Below are positions 22,626 to 33,713 of a stretch of 64,000 nucleotides of DNA, one piece after another (the first letter of the stretch is position 1; the number at the start of each line of letters is the position of its first letter). The stretch is from Mycobacterium sp. SM1. Its GTDB lineage: Bacteria; Actinomycetota; Actinomycetes; Mycobacteriales; Mycobacteriaceae. The position numbers and the translations under genes are program-made. The stretch spans positions 186,001 to 250,000 of the forward strand of contig NZ_JAFLNH010000001.1 of the NCBI RefSeq assembly GCF_018361265.1, read 5' to 3'. The notes under the pieces are model-generated. The model saw only the letters and a program-made list of their open reading frames with translations. It ran no database searches and was not told where the DNA came from.

Positions 22626-23363
22626 TCAGCGGGCCGCCTTCTTGCGTTCGATGTCGGCCAGCGCCGCGGCGAGCTCGGCACGCTGCGCCGCCGACGTCTC
22701 CCACGCCAATCGCCGGTTCTTAACCACCCTGGCCGGCGCGCCGACCGCAATCGAGTAGTCGGGAATGTCCCCCTTGACCACGGCGTGCGCCCCCACGACG
22801 CAGCCCCGCCCGATGACGGTCCCGCGCAGCACGGTCACCTTCGCCGCGATCCAGGTGTCCGGCCCGATCCGGACCGGGCTTTTCACGATGCCCTGGTCTT
22901 TGATGGGGACGGTGATGTCGTCCATACGGTGGTCGAAATCGCAGATGTAGCACCAGTCGGCCATCAATACCGAATCACCGATCTCGATGTCGAGGTAGGT
23001 GTTGATGACGTTGTCGCGGCCCAGCACTACCTTGTCGCCCAACCGCAGCGAGCCCTCGTGGGCACGGATGGTGTTCTTGTCGCCGATGTGCACCCAGCGG
23101 CCGATCTCCAGCTGGGCCAGCTCCGGGGTGCAGTGGATTTCCACATCTTTGCCGAGAAACACCATGCCCCGCGTGATGATGTGCGGGTTGGCCAGTTTGA
23201 ACTTCAAAAGGCGCCAGTAGCGAACCAGGTACCACGGGGTGTAGGCGCGGTGAGCCAGCACCCATTTCAGCGAAGCCAGGGTCAGGAACTTGGCCTGGCG
23301 TGGGTCCCGTAGCTTCGAGCCTCGCCAGCGGCGATGCAACGGCGCGCCCCACATGGTCGTCAT
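22626..23363 (-). CDS. Hexapeptide-repeat acyltransferase (Rv3034c-like)
   Basis: 245 residues. A left-handed beta-helix of isoleucine-patch repeats occupies residues 70-210 (IGRWVHIGDKNTI, LGDKVVLGRDNVI, IGPDTWIAAKVTV, IGRGCVVGAHAVV, then GDIPDYSIAVGAPARVV), typical of maltose/galactoside O-acetyltransferases. Located convergent to the GT4 gene and conserved beside the MGLP cluster, so O-acylation of the methylglucose polymer is plausible but not shown. The ATG lies 12 bp from a tandem repeat array. Confidence 0.85.
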   Translation of the reverse strand: MTTMWGAPLHRRWRGSKLRDPRQAKFLTLASLKWVLAHRAYTPWYLVRYWRLLKFKLANPHIITRGMVFLGKDVEIHCTPELAQLEIGRWVHIGDKNTIRAHEGSLRLGDKVVLGRDNVINTYLDIEIGDSVLMADWCYICDFDHRMDDITVPIKDQGIVKSPVRIGPDTWIAAKVTVLRGTVIGRGCVVGAHAVVKGDIPDYSIAVGAPARVVKNRRLAWETSAAQRAELAAALADIERKKAAR

Positions 23364-23375
23364 GGCCCGAAGCCT

Positions 23376-23517
23376 AGCTTGACGACGATGCGGGACGCAC
23401 AGCGTCCCGAGAAGGAGTCAAGCCCAACAACCCAGCTTGACGACGATGCGGGACGCACAGCGTCCCGAGAAGGAGTCAAGCCCAACAACCCAGCTTGACG
23501 ACGATGCGGGACGCACA
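23376..23517. repeat. 58-bp tandem repeat, 2.4 copies, with nested inverted repeats
   Basis: Copies start at 23376, 23434 and 23492 (the last one only 26 bp), identical where compared. Each unit has an inner perfect hairpin GGGACGC-ACA-GCGTCCC and outer arms GCTTGAC/GTCAAGC. The array fills the gap between the acyltransferase and the lipoprotein gene, a MIRU/REP-like position. The skeleton matches the array at 39307-39470. Confidence 0.9.
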
Positions 23518-23593
23518 CGTTACCCTCACTTCGGCTCGACCGACGCTGCTGCAACACCACCGACGCGCTCCGGAAAGGATGGGGGACGGCACC

Positions 23594-24913
23594 GTGTTCT
23601 GGCGACATCCCCCTCGTGCGCTGTGGCGTTGGATGTCGACGGCGGCGGTCATCGCGGTGATCCCGACTGGCGGCTGCGGCAACACCGACTCGTGGGTCAA
23701 GGCGGCGCCCGCGCAAGGCTGGCCGGCGCAATACGGCGACGCGTCCAACAGCAGCTACACGCCCTTGCCCGGGGCCACCGCGTTGAGGCTGCAGTGGACT
23801 CGCTCGGTCAAAGGAGCCTTGGGAGCCGGGCCGGCGCTGGGCTCGCGCGGCTGGCTGGCGCTCAACGCGCAGACGGCGGACGGCTGCTCGCTGATGGAGT
23901 GGGAAAACGACGACAACGGCCGGCAGCGCTGGTGCGTCCGGCTGGTTCAAGGCGGCGGGTTCGCCGGGCCGTTGTTCGACGGCTTTGACAACCTGTACGT
24001 CGGCGAGCCGGGGGCGATGCTCTCCTTTCCGCCGACCCAGTGGACCCGCTGGCGTGCGCCGGTGATCGGGATGCCCTCCACCCCAAGGGTTATCGATAGA
24101 GGGCAGTTACTCGTGGTCACGCATCTGGGTCAGGTGCTGATTTTCGACGCGCACCGCGGAACCGTGGTCGGCAACCCGCTGGATCTGGTGGACGGCATAG
24201 ACCCCACCGACTCCACGCGCGGGCTGTCCGATTGCGGGCAGGCCATGCCGGGTTGCCCGGTGCCCGCCGCGCCGGCGTTTGCCCCAGCGAGCGCGACGGT
24301 GGTGCTAAGCCTGTGGCAGCCGGGCGCTAAGGCGGCCGTGCTGGTGGGGCTCAAATATCACCCGGGGCAGACGCCGTTGCTGACCCGCGAATGGTCCAGC
24401 GACGCGGTCGCCGCCGGTGTGCTGGGCAGCCCGGTCCTCTCCGCCGACGGCTCGACGGTGTATGTCGGTGGCCGGGATGAGCGGCTGTGGGCGCTGGGAG
24501 CCGCGGACGGGAAACCGAAATGGTCTGTGCCGTTGCGCTTCTTGTCGCAAACACCGCCCGCGGTAACCCCGAACGGAGTGATCATCGCAGGCGGCGGGCC
24601 CAACGCCCGCCTGGTCACCTTCAAGGACGCCGGTGATCACTGCGAACAGCTCTGGCGCCGCGATGACCTTAGCCCCCTGTCAACCTCGAGCCTGGCCGGC
24701 GCCGGCGTTGGCTACACCGTGGTCAGTGGTCCGCCCCGGGGTGACGCGCCCGGACTGTCGTTGTTGGTCTTTGATCCGGCGACCGGGCGCACCATCAACA
24801 GCTATCCGCTTCCGGAAGCCACCGGATACCCGATCGGGGTGTCGATAGGCCATGATCGCCGGGTCGTCACCGCCACCAGCGACGGTCAGGTCTACAGCTT
24901 CGCGCCCCAGTAG
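23594..24913 (+). CDS. Putative lipoprotein with PQQ-like beta-propeller (Rv3035-like)
   Basis: 439 residues from the GTG at 23594, with GGGGGA 7 bp upstream; an ATG at 23579 is equally open but has no spacing to its ribosome binding site. The N-terminus is a signal peptide (WRWMSTAAVIAVIP) ending in a lipobox-like TGGC. The rest is beta-propeller: repeats such as LLVVTHLGQVLIFDAHRGTV, VYVGGRDERLWALGAADGKP, VVTATSDGQVYSF resemble PQQ/BamB blades. Probably a cell-envelope scaffold or sensor; no enzyme motif is seen. The frame reaches back into the repeat array. Confidence 0.8.
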   Translation: MFWRHPPRALWRWMSTAAVIAVIPTGGCGNTDSWVKAAPAQGWPAQYGDASNSSYTPLPGATALRLQWTRSVKGALGAGPALGSRGWLALNAQTADGCSLMEWENDDNGRQRWCVRLVQGGGFAGPLFDGFDNLYVGEPGAMLSFPPTQWTRWRAPVIGMPSTPRVIDRGQLLVVTHLGQVLIFDAHRGTVVGNPLDLVDGIDPTDSTRGLSDCGQAMPGCPVPAAPAFAPASATVVLSLWQPGAKAAVLVGLKYHPGQTPLLTREWSSDAVAAGVLGSPVLSADGSTVYVGGRDERLWALGAADGKPKWSVPLRFLSQTPPAVTPNGVIIAGGGPNARLVTFKDAGDHCEQLWRRDDLSPLSTSSLAGAGVGYTVVSGPPRGDAPGLSLLVFDPATGRTINSYPLPEATGYPIGVSIGHDRRVVTATSDGQVYSFAPQ

Positions 24914-25035
24914 ACTCCTCCGGCAGGCCCGGTGGCCGCGATTGCCGGGCTCTCGCCCGCGCCCTTCGCTCGCCGCAGCGGAATGCCGCGGGCCCAACCC
25001 GTTCCGGTCTGGATCGTCGCCGACCGGCCGGCGGC

Positions 25036-25719
25036 CTACACCGTGAGCGGCGGGATGGCGCTGCGGGGTACGTGCGCCTGGGCGGCGCCGGCGACCGGTG
25101 GCAGCAGCTCACCCGGTGCGAAAAAGAAGATCAGCTCGTCGTCGGTGATGGCGAAGTTTTGGTAGTGGGCGGGATCCAGGCCGGCACTGGGCAATATCGC
25201 GACGCCCAGCCCGGTCTCCCGTCCCAGCTCGCGCTGAACGATGGGGTAAATGGCCTCCAGCGGTTTGCTGCCGGGCGCGAACAGGGTGTCGAAGCCGATG
25301 GGGTGTGGCGGGTCCAGGTTGTAGTTGAACGCCTTGTAGAAGGTCGACGGACGCGGCCCGCCGAGATCCTCGAAAATCTTGAGCACCACGCTGCGCGTGC
25401 CACGGGGCGGCTGGCCGGAGCGGTACTGCTCGGACGTGACGTCCAACTGGTAGGGCATGTCGCGCGGGCCTGATGTTTGCGCGACGTTGATGAAGCCGTC
25501 GCGATTCTGGGCCAGATAATCGCTCAGCGCCTGCTCGTCGGGGTAGTCGATGGGAAACGACATGTTCAGTATGTAGGTGGGGGTCGAGGCATGGACCCGA
25601 CACGTGGTGCTCTCGACGCTGCCGCCCAGGCTGGCGCAGCCGGCTGGCGCGGCCAGCGCCGGCTCGCCCCGGCAAACCACCAACACCGCAGCCGCTGCGG
25701 TCGCCATCAGCCTACGCAT
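25036..25719 (-). CDS. Secreted RsiV/DUF3298-type protein (Rv3036c, TB22.2-like)
   Basis: 227 residues from the ATG at 25719 (RRLMATAAAAVLVVCRGEPALAAP gives a cleavable signal with ALA-AP). The mature part has the RsiV-like DUF3298 fold: YILNMSFPIDYPDEQALSDYL, YRSGQPPRGTRSVVLKIFEDLGG, FDTLFAPGSKPLEAIYPIV, ITDDELIFFFAPGELLP. The Rv3036c homologue is described as a secreted cell-wall esterase; no GxSxG motif stands out here, so catalysis is uncertain. Convergent with the propeller gene. Confidence 0.85.
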   Translation of the reverse strand: MRRLMATAAAAVLVVCRGEPALAAPAGCASLGGSVESTTCRVHASTPTYILNMSFPIDYPDEQALSDYLAQNRDGFINVAQTSGPRDMPYQLDVTSEQYRSGQPPRGTRSVVLKIFEDLGGPRPSTFYKAFNYNLDPPHPIGFDTLFAPGSKPLEAIYPIVQRELGRETGLGVAILPSAGLDPAHYQNFAITDDELIFFFAPGELLPPVAGAAQAHVPRSAIPPLTV

Positions 25720-25791
25720 CGTCGAATCGCCCTCACCGGGGACGAGGGCGCGAACGCCCACAGCAGGAACCGCCGCTAGCCTACCGGGGCC

Positions 25792-27099
25792 CTAACGAGA
25801 GGGCTGGCAAACGAACGCCGTCGCGGTGCCGGCGGCGCCGGCGCCGATGCGGGCGATGATCACAGACACCGGCCGGCTGCCACGCGCCCGCATCCGGCGC
25901 CGCAGGACGTCAGGATCGACCCGCAGGCCGCGCACCAGGATCTCCAGAGGCCCACAGCCAAGCGCCGACAACGCCCGCCGGAGCCGCCGCTCGGTAAAAC
26001 CGAACCACTCGAGAACCTCGAACCCCCGCACCCCCGGCGGCAGCCGGTCACCGGACAGGTACGCGATGTCGGGGTCGAGCTGCCACAGCCCGTGCCGCGC
26101 GCCGTAGTGGCGGACCAGCCCGGCCCGCACCACCGCGCCATCCGGGTCGATGATCCATCGCCCCACGGGCCGCACCGGACAGTCGTCGGGCTCCGCGTCG
26201 GTGATCTGCTCGCCGCGATCAAGAATGCTCGCCCGACGGCGCACACCGTGCTCGGTCAACCCCGCCGACCATAGACACGTCTCTCGGACCGAGCCGCGAT
26301 ACGACGTCACCTCGATTTCGCCGTCGAAACCCATACTGCGGACCTGTCCGAAATCGATTCCCGGAGCGCACTTTACAACCAGGTTTCGGCCACGATAGAC
26401 ATCCAGAAGATCGTCCAGAGCGGGTTGGTAGTCGCGCGGGCTGAAACGTCGCCGGCCCCCGCGGCGTCGGGCCGGATCGACGACGACGGTCATGGTGCGC
26501 GTCACCGGATGCAACGCGTCGGCGCGGCAGAGGTCAACGGTGGCACCCAGGTTGTGGCGCGCCATCGCCAGCCGCACCGGATCGGTATCGCTGCCCAGCA
26601 CCCGGGCGGCTGAACCGCGCAGTGCCGCCAGCTCGGTGCCGATGGAGCAGGTGGCGTCATGCACCATCAAGCCGGCCAGCCGCTGCGCCCGATGCAGCGC
26701 CACCGGCGCCACGCTTGCCTGTTGCAGCGCCTCGTCGGTGAACAGCCAATGCGACACATCGCCCAGCTCAGCCAGTTTGGCGCCGGCGCGCCGCCGCAGC
26801 AGCGTCGTCTCAACCAGCACCGGTGCCCGCTCCCCATACCGCGCGCGTATCTCGGCGATGTCGGCCAGGTGGGTGGCGCGGGTCAGCGCGAACCCGGCGA
26901 CCCCACGCAGGGCCTCGCTGCCCGACTCCGACCGCAGGTAGCCGACATCGTCCCTGCTGAAGCGCAGACCGGTGCTCAGAGCGGCTTTATCCCGGTGAGC
27001 ACGATGTTGTAGAACCAGTCCTTCGGCACCAGGTGACGCCACAGGTTGGCATCCGCCCAGCTCAGGGTCTTCCAGCCGGCGTACGCGAACCGCGCCCAT
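25792..27099 (-). CDS. Class I methyltransferase with THUMP-like domain (Rv3037c-like)
   Basis: Up to 435 residues. The family-like protein begins near 26964 (LRFSRDDVGYLRSESG), where the codon is CTG; there is no ATG, GTG or TTG close to it, so either CTG is used or the start is in the 45-residue extension that overlaps the upstream gene. The methyltransferase core shows DATCSIGTELAAL, GSDTDPVRLAMARHNL and VVVDPARRRGGRRRF; the C-terminal part is a THUMP-like domain ending GTATAFVCQPSR. RNA modification is likely, the substrate unknown. Confidence 0.8.
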   Translation of the reverse strand: MGAVRVRRLEDPELGGCQPVASPGAEGLVLQHRAHRDKAALSTGLRFSRDDVGYLRSESGSEALRGVAGFALTRATHLADIAEIRARYGERAPVLVETTLLRRRAGAKLAELGDVSHWLFTDEALQQASVAPVALHRAQRLAGLMVHDATCSIGTELAALRGSAARVLGSDTDPVRLAMARHNLGATVDLCRADALHPVTRTMTVVVDPARRRGGRRRFSPRDYQPALDDLLDVYRGRNLVVKCAPGIDFGQVRSMGFDGEIEVTSYRGSVRETCLWSAGLTEHGVRRRASILDRGEQITDAEPDDCPVRPVGRWIIDPDGAVVRAGLVRHYGARHGLWQLDPDIAYLSGDRLPPGVRGFEVLEWFGFTERRLRRALSALGCGPLEILVRGLRVDPDVLRRRMRARGSRPVSVIIARIGAGAAGTATAFVCQPSR

Positions 27100-27977
27100 C
27101 CCCAGCCGAGGCGACCGGGCGGCACCGCCGCCTCAAAGGTGCGCAGCGGCCAGCCCAGCATCGCCGCGGTGAACTCCTCGGTGACGGTCGCCACCCGGAC
27201 CGCGCCAGCGCGCGCGGCCATCCGCTCCAGGTCCGCGGGCCGGAAGGTGTGCAGGTCAACGAGCGCTTCCAGGGCGGCAGCGCGCGAGGACTCGTCGAGT
27301 TCGGCCTGGGGTCGCCGCCACCCGGCCAAACCGGGCAACCTGGTGGCGTTGGTGATAACCCGCCACGCCAGCGCCGAAAGTGCGCGGGCGTAGCGGTCGC
27401 CAACGGCAGTCGGCTCGCCGGCGAATACGAACCGCCCGCCCGGCCGCAGCACCCGGATCACCTCCCGCAGCGAGAGCTCGACATCGGGAATGTGGTGCAG
27501 CACCGCGTGCCCAACCACCAGATCGAAGGTGCTGTCGTCGTAGGGGATACCCTCGGCGTCGGCGACCCGGCCATCGATGTCTAGGCCCAGCGACCGTCCG
27601 TTGCGGGTGGCCACTTGGACCATACCGGGCGACAAGTCAGTGACCGACCCGCGCCGCGCCACTCCCGCCTGGATCAGATTGAGCAGGAAAAATCCTGTGC
27701 CGCAACCTAACTCGAGTGCACGATCATAGGGCAGGTCGCGGAGCGCGTCGTCTGCGAGGATGGCGTCCAACCGCCCGCGCGCATAATCGACGCAGCGCTT
27801 GTCGTAGGAGATCGACCACTTCTCGTCGTAGTTTTCCGCTTCCCAGTCGTGGTAGAGCACTTGCGCCAGTTTGGTGTCATAGCGGGCAGCCGCCACCTCT
27901 TCGGCTGTGGCATGTGGTCTCGGAGCGGGGTCGGCGTCGCTCCCGGGTGTCCGGTTCGCGGAAGTCTGTGACGTCAT
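26976..27977 (-). CDS. SAM-dependent methyltransferase (Rv3038c-like)
   Basis: 333 residues. Motif I is ALELGCGTGFFLLNL near residue 90, followed by VTDLSPGMVQVA, VADAEGIPYDD and VVGHAVLHHIPDV, REVIRVLRPGGRFVFAGEP, the UbiE/COQ5-like methyltransferase pattern. The C-terminal third is helical and specific to the family. Sits 12 bp downstream of echA17 in one leftward operon; a lipid substrate is possible but unproven. Confidence 0.87.
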   Translation of the reverse strand: MTSQTSANRTPGSDADPAPRPHATAEEVAAARYDTKLAQVLYHDWEAENYDEKWSISYDKRCVDYARGRLDAILADDALRDLPYDRALELGCGTGFFLLNLIQAGVARRGSVTDLSPGMVQVATRNGRSLGLDIDGRVADAEGIPYDDSTFDLVVGHAVLHHIPDVELSLREVIRVLRPGGRFVFAGEPTAVGDRYARALSALAWRVITNATRLPGLAGWRRPQAELDESSRAAALEALVDLHTFRPADLERMAARAGAVRVATVTEEFTAAMLGWPLRTFEAAVPPGRLGWGWARFAYAGWKTLSWADANLWRHLVPKDWFYNIVLTGIKPL

Positions 27978-27989
27978 GGCAGTGCCAGC

Positions 27990-28769
27990 CTAACGACCAT
28001 CCGCGGGAGCGCCGTCGTGCGGCGGCCTGAGCAAGAGCCGGGCATCGGATCCTGCGGCGAACACCTCGGCGTAGCGGCGCTGTTCGGCGGTGAGCCACGC
28101 GGCAGACGTCAGCTCGAAGACGGCGTCGATGCTGGCCTTGGCGGCAGCGAGCGCCTCCGGCGGACTGTCGACGAAGCGGCATGCCCACGCCATGGCGGCG
28201 TCGTACACGTCGTCGGGGCCCACCATTTCGTCGATCAGGCCCAGCGCCAACGCCTCCTTAGCATCGAAAAAACGCCCGCTGAACACCAGCTCCTTGGCCT
28301 TGGCGGCCCCGATCGCGCGGGTCAGCCGCGCCATCCCGCCGCCCCCAGGAATCAGGCCGGCAAGGATCTCGGTCATCCCGAACTTCGCGTTGTCGCCGCT
28401 GACCCGCCAGTCGGCGGCCAGCGCCAAGGTAAGGCCAGCGCCCAGGGCATAGCCCGTGATGGCGGCGACCGTCGGCTTCGGGATAGCCGCGACGGCTTCA
28501 ACGGCATCGCAGCGGACCCGGGCGGTGATTTGGGCTTCTGCCGGGCTCAAGGTCCGCAATTGGCGGGTGTCGTCGCCGGCGGAGAAGATCTCGTGGCCCC
28601 CGAAGAGGATCACCGCGGCGACGTCATCGCGGCTGCTCAGCTCGCAGGCCGCTGCCGCGATCTCCCGGTAGAGCTGGCGGGTCATCGCGTTGGTGGGCGG
28701 CCGCGACAACACCAGGGTGGCGACCCCGGGGTGCTCGGCCGCCGAGTGCACGCTGACGAATTCCCTCAT
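27990..28769 (-). CDS. echA17: Enoyl-CoA hydratase/isomerase family protein
   Basis: 259 residues, crotonase fold. The oxyanion-hole segments are [16 protein letters not shown] and [21 protein letters not shown]; the second catalytic region reads [25 protein letters not shown], with Glu in the expected place. Hydrates 2-enoyl-CoA in beta-oxidation or acts on a related CoA ester. The start overlaps the NUDIX gene stop; order matches Rv3039c-Rv3041c. Confidence 0.92.
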   Translation of the reverse strand: MREFVSVHSAAEHPGVATLVLSRPPTNAMTRQLYREIAAAACELSSRDDVAAVILFGGHEIFSAGDDTRQLRTLSPAEAQITARVRCDAVEAVAAIPKPTVAAITGYALGAGLTLALAADWRVSGDNAKFGMTEILAGLIPGGGGMARLTRAIGAAKAKELVFSGRFFDAKEALALGLIDEMVGPDDVYDAAMAWACRFVDSPPEALAAAKASIDAVFELTSAAWLTAEQRRYAEVFAAGSDARLLLRPPHDGAPADGR

Positions 28770-29587
28770 GACTTCCCCCGTGACCGCCGCCGGCGAAGCG
28801 CCTGCCGGTAGCGGTCGGAGCCGGAAAATTCGATCTCCCGGTGATCACCGCTGGCCGGCAATTCCGGTTGCACGGCGACGATGCGGTGCTCCATCGCCAA
28901 AACGTCGGCAACGGTGTGGCCGACGAGGGAGTCCAGCTGGGTCCACGTCGGCGGCAGCAGGAAGCTCCGGCCGGCCGTGAAATCGTCGATAGCGGCCTGC
29001 GGCGTCGTCCATCCTGCGTGATCGGATTCGGTGTTCTCACCGTCGGCGCGCTGCCCTTGCGGCAATGCCGCGACAAAAAAATAGGTGTCGTAGCGGCGGG
29101 TGCGTTCGGCCCGGGGGGTCACCCAGTTTGCCCACGGCCGCAGCAGATCCGCGCGCAGCACCAGGTTTTCCCGGCGCAGGAAGTCCCCGAAGGACAGCGT
29201 GCGCTCGGCCAGGGCAAGGCGGGAGTCGCGATACACCGAGGCGTCGCGAACGATCCCGTGCGGGTCGCGCTCCGGCCCGGCGAACAACACCCCGGTTTCC
29301 TCGAAGGTCTCCCGGGCGGCGGCGCAGACCAGGGCTTCGGCCAGGTCGGTTCCGGTGCCGAATCGCTGCGCCCACCACCCCGGCGGCGGTCCTATCCAGA
29401 CGATCCCGGGGTGGTAGTCGCGCTCGTCGACACCGCCGCCGGGAAAGACCATCACCCCGGCGGCGAATTCCATCGCGGAATGCCTCCGCATGAGAAAGAC
29501 CTCGATGCCCTCGGCCGTGTCACGGACCAGCATCACGGTCGCGGCGGGCCGCGGCCTCAGCGGTGCGTCTCCGGTCGGCGTACTCAT
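28766..29587 (-). CDS. NUDIX hydrolase (Rv3040c-like)
   Basis: 273 residues. The Nudix box is split as is common in this subgroup: GGGVDERDY near residue 55 and [17 protein letters not shown] near 95, giving the REXXEEXG metal-binding core. It would hydrolyse a nucleoside diphosphate-linked molecule, possibly CoA or a sugar nucleotide. It overlaps its neighbours on both sides by 4 bp, so it is coupled to the ABC ATPase and echA17. Confidence 0.9.
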   Translation of the reverse strand: MSTPTGDAPLRPRPAATVMLVRDTAEGIEVFLMRRHSAMEFAAGVMVFPGGGVDERDYHPGIVWIGPPPGWWAQRFGTGTDLAEALVCAAARETFEETGVLFAGPERDPHGIVRDASVYRDSRLALAERTLSFGDFLRRENLVLRADLLRPWANWVTPRAERTRRYDTYFFVAALPQGQRADGENTESDHAGWTTPQAAIDDFTAGRSFLLPPTWTQLDSLVGHTVADVLAMEHRIVAVQPELPASGDHREIEFSGSDRYRQALRRRRSRGKS

Positions 29588-30426
29588 GATCGCCTGCGGT
29601 GAGCAGCGCGGGTTCGGGTGCGCCGGGCGAAGTAGCGCCCGTCGATAACGTCCACCGCTATAGACTGCCCGAACGCCGCCGACAGGTTTTCCGCGGTGAG
29701 CACGTCGGGCAGCAAACCCGCGGCGACGACCCGGCCCTCCGAGAGCAGCATGCAGTGGGTAAAGCCCAGCGGAATCTCTTCGACATGGTGGGTGACCAGC
29801 ACAAGCGCCGGCGCGTCGGGGTCGGCGGCCAGATCGGTCAAGCGCATGACCAGCTCCTCGCGCCCGCCCAGGTCCAGGCCGGCGGCCGGCTCATCGAGCA
29901 GTAGCAGCTCCGGGTCGGTCATCAACGCGCGCGCGATCAACACCCGCTTGCGTTCGCCTTCCGACAGGGTCGCATAGGCCCGGTCGGCCAGGTGTTCGGC
30001 ACCCAGGCTTTCCAGCAGGTCGATCGCGCGGGTGTAGTCGATGTCGTCGTAACGCTCCCGCCACCGGCCCAGCACCGCGTAGCCGGCCGAGACGACCAGG
30101 TCACGCACCACTTCGTGACCGGGTACCCGTTGCGCCAGCACCGAGGAGCTCAGCCCGACGCGGGCACGCAGTTCCGTCATGTCGACCCGGCCCAGCCGTT
30201 CACCCAGCACATAGGCTACCCCCGACGACGGGTGTTCCATCGCTGCGGCGATGCGCAGTAGCGACGTCTTGCCGGCCCCGTTGGGCCCGACGATCACCCA
30301 CCGCTCGTCGAGTTCCACCGACCAGTCCACCGGCCCGACCAGGACCCGCCCGTCGCGACGCAACGAAACGTTTCTGAAGTCGATCAGCAGGTCGGGGTCG
30401 ACTGCGTCACTTCCGGTTTCAGGCAC
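29584..30426 (-). CDS. ABC transporter ATP-binding protein (Rv3041c-like)
   Basis: 280 residues from the GTG at 30426 (VPETGSDAVDPDLLIDFRNV); the frame opens 7 codons earlier. Walker A GPNGAGKTSL, Q-loop GLSSSVLAQ, signature LSEGERKRVLIARAL, Walker B LLLLDEPAAGLD, H-loop LVTHHVEEI. No permease is adjacent, so it may pair with a distant membrane protein or act like a soluble ABC-type ATPase. First gene of the leftward operon with NUDIX, echA17 and the methyltransferases. Confidence 0.92.
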   Translation of the reverse strand: MPETGSDAVDPDLLIDFRNVSLRRDGRVLVGPVDWSVELDERWVIVGPNGAGKTSLLRIAAAMEHPSSGVAYVLGERLGRVDMTELRARVGLSSSVLAQRVPGHEVVRDLVVSAGYAVLGRWRERYDDIDYTRAIDLLESLGAEHLADRAYATLSEGERKRVLIARALMTDPELLLLDEPAAGLDLGGREELVMRLTDLAADPDAPALVLVTHHVEEIPLGFTHCMLLSEGRVVAAGLLPDVLTAENLSAAFGQSIAVDVIDGRYFARRTRTRAAHRRRS

Positions 30427-30476
30427 TCGACCATCGTGCCGCACCAAAGCGCCGCGGCCCCGGCGGGGTCAACCAC

Positions 30477-31721
<1,245 letters not shown>

Positions 31722-31770
31722 TCACCCGACCCAGGAACTCCCTGTCGGCAGCCCATGGCCTGCCGCCCCG

Positions 31771-33495
31771 TCAACTCGCGTAGGATTCCTCGGCGAGCTC
31801 CTGTCCCCGGCGACCTAGATGCGCCTCGGCGCGCATTCGGGGCACCATGTGCGGGTAGTGCAACTCGAACGCCGGACGCTCCGAGCGAATGCGGGGCAAC
31901 TCGGTGAAGTTGTGCCGCGGCGGCGGGCAGCTGGTCGCCCACTCCAGCGAATTGCCGTAACCCCACGGGTCATCGACGGTCACCGGCTCGCCGTAGCGCC
32001 AGCTTTTGAACACGTTCCAGGTGAACACGATCATCGACGCGCCCAGAATGAAAGACCCGATGGTAGAAACAATATTCAGCGGCTGAAACCCGTCACTGGG
32101 CAGATAGTCGGCGTAGCGGCGTGGCATGCCCATGTCACCGAGCCAGTGCTGCACCAAAAACGTGGTGTGAAACCCGATCAGCGTCAACCAGAAATGCAGC
32201 TTGCCCAGCCGCTCGTCCAGCAGCCGCCCGGTCATCTTCGGAAACCAGAAATAGATGCCGGCGAAGGTGGCGAACACGATGGTGCCGAACAGCGTGTAGT
32301 GAAAGTGCGCGACCACGAAATAGGTGTCGCTGACGTGAAAGTCCAGCGGCGGGCTGGCCAGCAGCACCCCGGTCAGACCGCCCAGCAGGAAGGTCACCGC
32401 GAAGCCGACCGAAAACAGCATCGGTGTCTCGAAGGTCAGCTGGCCCTTCCACATGGTGCCGACCCAGTTGAAGAACTTGATCCCGGTGGGCACCGCGATC
32501 AGGTAGGTCATGAACGAAAAGAACGGCAGCAGCACCGCGCCGGTGGCGAACATGTGGTGCGCCCACACCGCAACCGATAACGCGGCGATGGACAGCGTCG
32601 CGTACACCAGCGTGGTGTAGCCGAAGATGGGTTTACGGGAAAACACCGGGAAGATCTCGCTGACGATGCCGAAGAACGGTAGCGCGATGATGTAGACCTC
32701 CGGGTGGCCGAAGAACCAGAACAGGTGCTGCCAGAGGATCACGCCGCCGTTGGACGGGTCATAGATGTGGGCGCCTAGGCGGCGGTCGGCGGCCAGCCCG
32801 AACAATGCCGCGGTCAGCAGCGGGAACACCATCAGCACCAGGATCGACGTGATCAGGACATTCCAGGTGAAGATCGGCATCCGGAACATCGTCATCCCGG
32901 GCGCGCGCAGGCACACCACCGTGGTGATCATGTTGACCGCCCCCAGGATGGTGCCCAAGCCACCGACGGCCAGCCCGAGGATCCACAGGTCGCCACCTAC
33001 ACCCGGGTTATGCACGGCGTTGGACAGCGGGGTGTAGGCGGTCCAGCCGAAGTCGGCGGCCCCGCCCGGGGTGATGAACCCGGAGAGCGCGATCAGCGCG
33101 CCGAACACGAACAGCCAAAACGACAGCGCGTTGAGCCGCGGGAACGCCACGTCGGGGGCGCCGATCTGCAGCGGCAGCACCAGGTTGGCGAACCCGAACA
33201 CGATCGGGGTGGCATAAAACAGCAGCATCGCCGTCCCGTGCATGGTGAACAGCTGGTTGTACTGCTCGTTGGACAAAAACTGCAGCCCGGGCGCCGCCAG
33301 CTCGCCACGCATGAAAAGCGCCATCAGCCCGCCGATGAAGAAGAAGATGAAGCAGGCGACGCAGTACATGATGCCGATCATCTTGTGATCGGTGGTGGTC
33401 ACCAGTTTGTAGACGAGGTTGCCTTTGGGGCCCAGCCTGGCCGGGAACGGGCGGCGGGCTTCGAGTTCTCCCAGCGCGGGCGCTTCGGTGGTCAC
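31771..33495 (-). CDS. ctaD: Cytochrome c oxidase subunit I (aa3 type)
   Basis: 574 residues from the GTG at 33495 with GGAGG 5-9 bp upstream. Twelve-helix haem-copper oxidase subunit. Ligand motifs: [12 protein letters not shown] (low-spin haem a), [14 protein letters not shown] with the Tyr-His pair for Cu[11 protein letters not shown] (CuB histidines), and [10 protein letters not shown] (haem a3 and a). Part of the bcc-aa3 supercomplex; other subunits are encoded elsewhere in mycobacteria. Confidence 0.97.
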   Translation of the reverse strand: MTTEAPALGELEARRPFPARLGPKGNLVYKLVTTTDHKMIGIMYCVACFIFFFIGGLMALFMRGELAAPGLQFLSNEQYNQLFTMHGTAMLLFYATPIVFGFANLVLPLQIGAPDVAFPRLNALSFWLFVFGALIALSGFITPGGAADFGWTAYTPLSNAVHNPGVGGDLWILGLAVGGLGTILGAVNMITTVVCLRAPGMTMFRMPIFTWNVLITSILVLMVFPLLTAALFGLAADRRLGAHIYDPSNGGVILWQHLFWFFGHPEVYIIALPFFGIVSEIFPVFSRKPIFGYTTLVYATLSIAALSVAVWAHHMFATGAVLLPFFSFMTYLIAVPTGIKFFNWVGTMWKGQLTFETPMLFSVGFAVTFLLGGLTGVLLASPPLDFHVSDTYFVVAHFHYTLFGTIVFATFAGIYFWFPKMTGRLLDERLGKLHFWLTLIGFHTTFLVQHWLGDMGMPRRYADYLPSDGFQPLNIVSTIGSFILGASMIVFTWNVFKSWRYGEPVTVDDPWGYGNSLEWATSCPPPRHNFTELPRIRSERPAFELHYPHMVPRMRAEAHLGRRGQELAEESYAS

Positions 33496-33713
33496 GGGCT
33501 CCTCCAACAAATACGGGCAAATACGGGCTGGGCACCCGATGAGATCGCGGGACCGAGATCCTCAGGGGAATCCTAACCCCCCCTCGGACCGGCGGTCGCC
33601 CCAGTCCTACAAATCGTCGTAGTCGACGTGCCGCAACTTGTCGCAACCAGCGCGTGAAACGTCCCCCCGCGGCGTCACGCATAGCCCGGCTCAGCGATGC
33701 TAGCGTCGGACCT

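Noticed and set aside
23376-23517. Tandem repeats as a CRISPR array
   Set aside because: Units are contiguous and identical with no unique spacers, and no cas genes are in the window. The same holds for 39307-39470.
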